This document shows positions 58,270-64,000 of a stretch of 64,000 nt of DNA, piece by piece. This stretch comes from Candidatus Uhrbacteria bacterium (GTDB lineage: Bacteria > Patescibacteriota > Patescibacteriia > 2-12-FULL-60-25), in assembly GCA_018499965.2 (NCBI GenBank), contig JAHBAS020000024.1:1-64000 (forward strand), read 5' to 3'. Each line of letters begins with the position of its first letter. Positions within the stretch are counted from its first letter, which is position 1. Both the position numbers and the translations under genes were made by a program. Under the pieces are notes generated by a model. That model made no database searches and was not told where the DNA came from. It was given only the letters and a program-made list of their open reading frames with translations.

Positions 58270-58920
58270 ATGGACCCTAGATCGAAAAGTATCGAAGTGC
58301 AGCCGCCTTTAAAAGCGACGATGCAAGTCGAAGTTGTTAACGCCCTTTTTGATGCCATTAAAGAAATGGATTCCGGAGAGCTTCAACGCCTCCGCGCGAT
58401 CATTCCGACCCTGTCGCAACAAGTCTCAACACGCGCCATTTACACGACGAGCAGTCATCTCGTAGTCACGAGCACGGAAAGCGTGACCATGAAAGACGTC
58501 CTTGCCCGACTTGGCGTAAAAATAAGCCTTGCGGCACGAGTGAGCAGCATCACGAGCCAACTCCCCAAAGAACCTATTCCAAGGGGTGTCATGCCGATCT
58601 CGATCGCCACGCTCTTTCGACGCATTCCAACCGAAACGATTCTCACGGAACTCGAAGCGCACGGCATGGTACTCGCGAACCCGCTCCATCTCGCGGCATT
58701 CATGAACATGGGAACGCATCTCGTTTGCACAGAACCGCTCATCGCCTTTGGACGCGTAACAATCAAACGTCGTACATGGATGATTCCCTATAGTATCCGT
58801 AAGGACAAAAAAGAAAACCTTCTCTTCGAAATCCATCGTCCGGACTTCTGGATGAAACAACCGAAACTTCCAGATCAAACATTTATCTTGCAGCTCCTTC
58901 TCGTCCCAAAAACAACATAA
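58270..58920 (+). CDS. Hypothetical protein
   Basis: 216 aa; GGAGGAGAAACGA precedes ATG. Confidence 0.7.
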   Translation: MDPRSKSIEVQPPLKATMQVEVVNALFDAIKEMDSGELQRLRAIIPTLSQQVSTRAIYTTSSHLVVTSTESVTMKDVLARLGVKISLAARVSSITSQLPKEPIPRGVMPISIATLFRRIPTETILTELEAHGMVLANPLHLAAFMNMGTHLVCTEPLIAFGRVTIKRRTWMIPYSIRKDKKENLLFEIHRPDFWMKQPKLPDQTFILQLLLVPKTT

Positions 58921-58930
58921 CGCTCCACTC

Positions 58931-58978
58931 AATGCCCTCTCCGGCTTCCGGACGAGGGCATTGGCATCGTTGACGAAG
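58931..58978 (+). repeat. 48-bp exact repeat copy 1: hairpin plus -35
   Basis: AATGCCCTCTCCGGCTTCCGGACGAGGGCATTGGCATCGTTGACGAAG. Confidence 0.95.
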
Positions 58979-58998
58979 TCTTAAAAAAACCATAAGAT
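58970..58998 (+). promoter_or_regulatory. Promoter TTGACG-N17-TAAGAT
   Basis: -35 lies in the repeat, -10 just outside it. Confidence 0.6.
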
Positions 58999-59076
58999 AC
59001 AATAATCATGCTCCACACGAAACGAATCGCAACGTGGTCCGGCTTCATCCACTCCTTTTTTATCCCTCTGCCCTAG

Positions 59077-59137
59077 TGGACAGGTTTTGATGTTCAAAAC
59101 CTCAAAATCTGTCCAGCTGGGACAGATTTTTTCTTTT
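59077..59137 (+). promoter_or_regulatory. Candidate transcription attenuator
   Basis: Terminator AAAATCTGTCC/GGACAGATTTT+TTCTTTT; competing 14-bp helix TGGACAGGTTTTGA/TCAAAATCTGTCCA. Confidence 0.65.
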
Positions 59138-59167
59138 CCCACCCTTCTCTATACAGGTAGAACGATC

Positions 59168-59773
59168 ATGGAATATCGAGCTGTACAGAACCGATCTACG
59201 TTCATTCTCGACGACCTGCAGTTGCCAATCTCGCACGAAGAAGCTATTCGCATCTTAAAAGAAAAAGGCTTCGTCTTTCTCGATATCGACATCGTGAAGC
59301 TTGCTCGATCATGCATCAAGACTTCACGGTATCGACGCGGAGCCAAACCATCCGAAGCCCCTGCAGTAGTAGATTGTTCGAGCTTCATCAAATGGCTCTA
59401 TGGTGAATGCGGTATCTGGCTGCCACGTCGATCCATCCAACAACGAGCATACGGTGAACACATCGACCTTCATGCACTCATGCCTGGCGATATCATCTTC
59501 ACCTCTGGACATATCGATTACTATGACCACGATCCGACAGACGGCGTAGGACACGTCGGTATCTATACCAAAAACCAAACCGTCATTCATGCCGCCAATA
59601 AAAAAGAACATGTCATCGAAACCGAACTCGCGCGCTTTATCAAAGGTAATGCCTTTCGTGGAGCGAGGCGATACATCCCCCAAAACAAAGAAGTACGAAC
59701 CGTTCAAGCGCCAAAAGAAAGAGAAATCGAAATCGCAAACGATCTTCGATGGATAATCCTGCAGTCACTTTAA
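59168..59773 (+). CDS. NlpC/P60-family hydrolase-like protein
   Basis: VVDCSSFIKWLYGECGIWLPRRSIQQ...LMPGDIIFTSG...GVGHVGIYTKNQTVIHAA. Confidence 0.85.
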   Translation: MEYRAVQNRSTFILDDLQLPISHEEAIRILKEKGFVFLDIDIVKLARSCIKTSRYRRGAKPSEAPAVVDCSSFIKWLYGECGIWLPRRSIQQRAYGEHIDLHALMPGDIIFTSGHIDYYDHDPTDGVGHVGIYTKNQTVIHAANKKEHVIETELARFIKGNAFRGARRYIPQNKEVRTVQAPKEREIEIANDLRWIILQSL

Positions 59774-59798
59774 ACGCCTGCATGAGCCACCCCTCCTT

Positions 59799-59846
59799 AA
59801 TGCCCTCTCCGGCTTCCGGACGAGGGCATTGGCATCGTTGACGAAG
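59799..59846 (+). repeat. 48-bp exact repeat copy 2
   Basis: Identical to 58931-58978. Confidence 0.95.
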
Positions 59847-59866
59847 CGTCAAATTATCCTTAGGAT
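59838..59866 (+). promoter_or_regulatory. Promoter TTGACG-N17-TAGGAT
   Basis: Same architecture as copy 1. Confidence 0.55.
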
Positions 59867-59903
59867 GCGCCCGTACATTCATCCCCAAACCCATGGAGGT
59901 ACT

Positions 59904-60353
59904 TTGCTAATCCCGAAACCCGCCTATCGGCTCCGTATCGGCTTCAACTGCCACGAAACCGCCCTTGATGCGACCGTGATCCAAAAGCTCGTCGCCGAAG
60001 GCCATCGCGTAGAATCCATTTCCTTCCACGACCCGCAAGCGCACCGCGCCACTGTCGCCTGGATCGAGGAATACGACATCAGCGTATCAGCGAGAATCCT
60101 TGGAAGAGACATGCATGAGGGTGATATCGCCAAAGATTACGACGTCATTCTTCACGACGATGCGATGCAGGCCGAAGAATACTTTTTATTCGGAACCGTC
60201 CACGTGTATTTCCTCACGCGTACCTCGAACGGCAGCATCGAAACCTCGCCGGGAATCACACACGTTCCGTCCTTTGAAGCGTTCTACGAGCACTTCACTG
60301 CCATCTACCAACGGCAATACCACTACCCCTCCCAAGAAAGGGAACAAACCTAA
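59904..60353 (+). CDS. Hypothetical protein
   Basis: GGAGGT precedes TTG start; MLIPKPAYRLRIGFNCHETALDATV... Confidence 0.6.
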   Translation: MLIPKPAYRLRIGFNCHETALDATVIQKLVAEGHRVESISFHDPQAHRATVAWIEEYDISVSARILGRDMHEGDIAKDYDVILHDDAMQAEEYFLFGTVHVYFLTRTSNGSIETSPGITHVPSFEAFYEHFTAIYQRQYHYPSQEREQT

Positions 60354-60392
60354 TACGCCCGACGCATTTCTCGCGTCCGGGCGTATTGTTTA
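60352..60392 (+). terminator. Terminator
   Basis: AATACGCCCG...CGGGCGTATTGTTT. Confidence 0.75.
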
Positions 60393-60405
60393 ACGACCCA
60401 CCCCG

Positions 60406-60432
60406 GCCCTCCCTTTGCAGGGAGGGAGGTAA
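60406..60432. repeat. CCCTCCCTTTGCAGGGAGGG palindrome
   Basis: Same family as window positions 1-40. Confidence 0.8.
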
Positions 60433-60435
60433 AAA

Positions 60436-61101
60436 TTATTTCTGCGTCGCTTCTTTGATCGCTGCATCCCACTGCGCATTACTCATTACGCCCACATAAC
60501 GCTTTTGGTTGACGAAGAACGTTGGCGTGGCATCCACTTTATTCGCCTGCGCTTCCTTGGAATCTGCCACGACCTTAGCGTCGTATCGTCGATCGTCAAA
60601 ACAGGTCGTAAACGAATCCTTATTCAACCCGATCTGCTCCGCATAACGAATGAATAAGGTCTGAGCGTCGCTCGCATTTTTCGACTGTGACCAATACGGC
60701 TGTTCCTGATACACGAGATCTCCATACTCCCAAAACTTCCCCTGTTCTTCCGCGCAACGACCAGCATTCGCCGCTAAGCGCGCATATTGATGCATCGGAA
60801 GTGGAACGTCATTCCACACGAAACGAACCTTATCACCATAGGTTTGCTTCACATAATCAACACCCGTCTTGGCTACGCGACATGCGGAGCACTCAAAATC
60901 TTCAAACATCCGAATGGTTATCGGTGCATCCGTTGGTCCGTACGTCGGATCTCCATCATCAACGAACGACACGTTCGCATCATAGGTACCGCTTGAAGAA
61001 GACGGGCCTGCGTATCGAACGGCAAAAATAATACCACCAACCATGAGCGCCGCGAGAGAAATCAGCCCAAGGACAAAGGGTTTTCGAGAGTCAGTCATCA
61101 T
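60436..61101 (-). CDS. DsbA-family thiol-disulfide oxidoreductase, membrane anchored
   Basis: FEDFECSACRVAKTGVDYVKQ; VDATPTFFVNQKRYVG. Confidence 0.92.
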   Translation of the reverse strand: MMTDSRKPFVLGLISLAALMVGGIIFAVRYAGPSSSSGTYDANVSFVDDGDPTYGPTDAPITIRMFEDFECSACRVAKTGVDYVKQTYGDKVRFVWNDVPLPMHQYARLAANAGRCAEEQGKFWEYGDLVYQEQPYWSQSKNASDAQTLFIRYAEQIGLNKDSFTTCFDDRRYDAKVVADSKEAQANKVDATPTFFVNQKRYVGVMSNAQWDAAIKEATQK

Positions 61102-61148
61102 ACCCAGAAATCATACGCGGAACGCAAAAAATCGTCTATGCCCATTTC

Positions 61149-61186
61149 AAAAACCCGCAAACTCGCCAACACGCTAACGCGCCAAC
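61149..61186. repeat. Solo octamer array (GTTNGCGR-type)
   Basis: Reverse complement GTTGGCGC GTTAGCGT GTTGGCGA GTTTGCGG GTTTTT. Confidence 0.75.
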
Positions 61187-61215
61187 CTAGAAACGAGTAA
61201 ACCCCCGCCCGCCCC

Positions 61216-62142
61216 CTACTTCCGATCCGGCTGCTTCTGTAACCACTTAATCATTTGCAAAGCCGCTTTGCTGCCCTCGCCGACCGCAACCGCGATTTGC
61301 TTCTCCGTGATATTCGTCACGTCTCCGGCGGCCCAAATGCCCGGCACACTCGTTTCATTCCGTTCGTTCACGAGAATCTCGTTCCATTTGTCTTTTTTCA
61401 CGATCGACACGAAATCACTCGCCGGAACCAAACCGATTTCAATAAAGACGCCTTGGACATCCAAAATCTGTCGCTTGCCGTCTGGCAATTCATACTCCAC
61501 GCCATTCACGAACGTATCGCCGAAAATCTTCGTGGTCTTGGCATTCGGAATCACACGGATCATCTTACTCGCAAGGATACGCTGCTTATACATCTCATCG
61601 CCCTTCAAGGCGTCATTCACTAAAACGATCGTGACGCTCTTCGCGTACTTTTCCAAAAGCAATGCCGCTTCCATGGCACTATTCCCGCCGCCGACCACAA
61701 TCGTATCTTTCCCGGCATACATCGGCGCATCGCAGGTGGCGCAATACGTCACCCCTCGTCCATAGAACGCCTTTTCGCCTGGCGCGCCAAGCTCGCGATG
61801 CTTTTCACCGGTCGCAATCAAGGCCATACGTGCATCAAACGTATCCCCCTTTTCGGTCTTCAAACGAAATCCTCCATCGATCGCCGTCAATTCCGTTGCT
61901 CGCTGGGTTTCTTTTAACGTAAACGAATCTTTATAGTCATTCAAATGCTCACGAAAACGCTCCACCAGATGCATGCCATCAATCAAATGGAATCCGAGAT
62001 AATTCTCCACATCGGAACTCCATGCCGCTTGTCCACCGATCACGTCCGCAATAACGATGAACTGCAATTTCTGACGCGCAAAATAAATAGCCGCAGCAAG
62101 TCCCGCAGGACCACCGCCGATAATCATCGCATCGTACATCAT
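61216..62142 (-). CDS. Thioredoxin reductase-like FAD/NAD(P) oxidoreductase
   Basis: MIIGGGPAGLAAAIYFAR; TYCATCDAPMYAGKDTIVVGGGNSAMEAAL; GIWAAGDVTN. Confidence 0.93.
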   Translation of the reverse strand: MMYDAMIIGGGPAGLAAAIYFARQKLQFIVIADVIGGQAAWSSDVENYLGFHLIDGMHLVERFREHLNDYKDSFTLKETQRATELTAIDGGFRLKTEKGDTFDARMALIATGEKHRELGAPGEKAFYGRGVTYCATCDAPMYAGKDTIVVGGGNSAMEAALLLEKYAKSVTIVLVNDALKGDEMYKQRILASKMIRVIPNAKTTKIFGDTFVNGVEYELPDGKRQILDVQGVFIEIGLVPASDFVSIVKKDKWNEILVNERNETSVPGIWAAGDVTNITEKQIAVAVGEGSKAALQMIKWLQKQPDRK

Positions 62143-62172
62143 GGCGTCAGTATAGCAGGAAGAAGAAAACTC

Positions 62173-62673
62173 CTACAGCGCGCCGATCAATTCCAATGCC
62201 TTCTTGAAGGAATGGATTGCCGAACGGGCCTGTGCATCACCGACCTCGAAATCCGTTTCGTGCACGAGCTGATTGCGCAGCTTGTGCGCATACCATACTT
62301 CGGAAATCTTCTGATACTTATATCCGGCCGCTTTCAAGCGCTCGCCCATGGTCTGCCCTGGCATCATCATGGATTTCAACGCGGCATCTAAAAGTTTATC
62401 CGCTTCCACAATCGCCATCTTCGCTCCCATTCTCCCCTGCTTGGAAATACGTTCGATTTCATCCCATCGCGCCTGGACTTCTTTGCGCGTCATGCCCTGG
62501 AACTGCGAACGACGAAGAACGCGACGAGCAAGACTGATGATAATCAATAAAAAAACGAGAATGACCAATCCAATTCCAATGGCAATCCCTATATCCATAC
62601 CCGATGACGACGCCGAAGAACCCTGACTTGCCGTCTGGGTCCCTTCCACGAGGTTCAAGGGGATATCAACCAT
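62173..62673 (-). CDS. Membrane-anchored conserved hypothetical with HEPN-like C-terminus
   Basis: One TM; helical domain with Rx4H (HKLRNQLVHETDF). Confidence 0.55.
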   Translation of the reverse strand: MVDIPLNLVEGTQTASQGSSASSSGMDIGIAIGIGLVILVFLLIIISLARRVLRRSQFQGMTRKEVQARWDEIERISKQGRMGAKMAIVEADKLLDAALKSMMMPGQTMGERLKAAGYKYQKISEVWYAHKLRNQLVHETDFEVGDAQARSAIHSFKKALELIGAL

Positions 62674-64000
62674 TAGAAGAAGATTCGTAGGCACGAGCGA
62701 CCGCAAAGAGCGTCGCCTCATCGAACATCCGACCCGTTAAGTGTACACCAACCGGAAGCCCTGCGGACCCCTTGGTAGCACTTGGGAATGAAAGCGCAGG
62801 CAAACCCGTGACATTCGCACCGACCGTAAAGAGGTCGCCGAGATACATCGCAAGCGGATCATTCACCTTTTCACCCAAACCATATGCAACGCTTGGCGTG
62901 GTTGGCGTAAGGAGCACGTCAACATTCGTAAGCGCAGACTGATATGCGTTTCGGATCAAGGTCTGTACCTTCTTTGCTTTCTTGTAGTACGCATCGTAAT
63001 ACCCTGCAGACAAGGCATACGCACCCAAAAGCATACGACGACGAGGTTCGCGGCCGATGAGTTCACCACGAGTGCGGAGATAAGTCTCAAGCAATCCGGC
63101 GCCTTGCAAACGAACGCCGTAACGCATGCCGTCGAATCGGGAAAGGTTCGCTGAAACTTCGCACGGCACAACCACGTAGTACACGGCGAGCACTTCATCC
63201 GAATACGGAAGATCGACGTCAACGATCTCCGCACCAAGACTGCGCAAGCGTTCAACAACGCTAAGTACGCTCTCGCGGACATCCGCATCGATTCCTTCAC
63301 CCCAAGCCTGTTTCGGCAAACCAATGCGAAGACCCGTGAGATCCTCACGCCATGCCGGCTGGAACGCCGGGGCATCCGCTGTCGTTTGATCTAACGCGTC
63401 TTTGCCCGCGATCGCTTGGAACACGTACGCTGCATCTTCCACGTTCTTCGTAAGCGGACCGATTTGATCGAATGATGATGCCATGGCCATAAGCCCGGAT
63501 CGCGACACGCGGCCGTATGTCGGCTTCAATCCGACCAAGCCGCAGAACGATGCTGGCTGACGGATAGATCCACCGGTATCAGAACCCAATGCCGCCAAAC
63601 AAAAATCCGCGGCCACCGCTGCCGCACTTCCACCGGAAGATCCGCCAGGAACACGACCCGCATCCAACGGGTTGCGCGTCACGCCGTACGCGGAATTTTC
63701 CGTAGACGATCCCATGGCGAATTCATCCATGTTCGTGCGCCCAACGAAAACCGCACCCTGCGCTTTTAATTTTTTGATCACGGTCGCATCACGAACCGCA
63801 ACGTAATTTTCTAAAATCTTCGATCCGGCCGTGCATCGTCGACCTTCAATGAGAATATTATCTTTGATCCCGAGCGGAATGCCATCAAGCACGCCAAGAC
63901 GATCACCGTTCGCACGACGAGCATCTGCAACCTCCGCTTCTTTCAACGCTTCATCTTTCCACGTTTCGAGAAAAGCGTGCACGCTCTCATCCTGATCATG
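62666..64000 (-). CDS. gatA: Glu-tRNA(Gln) amidotransferase subunit A, N-terminus outside window
   Basis: GIPLGIKDNILIEGRRCTAGSKIL; GGSSGGSAAAVAADFCLAALGSDTGGSIRQPASFCG; frame open to 64000. Confidence 0.96.
   Translation of the reverse strand, partial: HDQDESVHAFLETWKDEALKEAEVADARRANGDRLGVLDGIPLGIKDNILIEGRRCTAGSKILENYVAVRDATVIKKLKAQGAVFVGRTNMDEFAMGSSTENSAYGVTRNPLDAGRVPGGSSGGSAAAVAADFCLAALGSDTGGSIRQPASFCGLVGLKPTYGRVSRSGLMAMASSFDQIGPLTKNVEDAAYVFQAIAGKDALDQTTADAPAFQPAWREDLTGLRIGLPKQAWGEGIDADVRESVLSVVERLRSLGAEIVDVDLPYSDEVLAVYYVVVPCEVSANLSRFDGMRYGVRLQGAGLLETYLRTRGELIGREPRRRMLLGAYALSAGYYDAYYKKAKKVQTLIRNAYQSALTNVDVLLTPTTPSVAYGLGEKVNDPLAMYLGDLFTVGANVTGLPALSFPSATKGSAGLPVGVHLTGRMFDEATLFAVARAYESSSNG

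Noticed and set aside
59077-59115. Possible tRNA-like or tRNA pseudogene (GTTCAAAAC resembles a T-loop)
   Set aside because: No acceptor, D-arm and anticodon arm combination fits; the pairing is explained better by the attenuator.

Overview
This 64 kb window looks like a chromosomal contig from a candidate-phyla-radiation (Patescibacteria-like) bacterium. That lineage is an inference from gene content: short AlaS, UvrA and UvrC, a membrane-anchored Clp ATPase, and many conserved CPR-type hypotheticals. Most genes are on the minus strand. They include an exopolysaccharide locus (GT39, Wzx-like flippase, GT2/GT4, epimerase), alaS, mnmA, a D,D-carboxypeptidase, uppP, a VirD4/HerA-like ATPase with a membrane partner, secF/secD, secA, hpf, murB, murC, a MraY/WecA-like transferase, rsmH/mraZ, uvrC, uvrA, two DsbA-like proteins, a TrxB-like reductase and partial gatA. 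One tRNA-Ser(GGA) is present. I saw no rRNA, CRISPR array or recognisable transposase. The most unusual signals are: (1) SecD with an embedded parvulin-type PPIase domain; (2) a four-helix-bundle (S23/IVP) gene bracketed by terminal inverted repeats built from an octamer (GTTNGCGR), with solo octamer arrays elsewhere and the uvrC stop codon inside one arm; (3) a 1:2+3:4 versus 1:3 attenuator-like leader before an NlpC/P60 gene; (4) a 48-bp exact repeat combining a hairpin with a -35 box, used twice; (5) twin structured leaders before two orphan genes; (6) MITE-like elements that supply stop codons; (7) palindromic elements inserted in frame in coding sequence. All calls come from reading the sequence. 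No database search or folding program was run.
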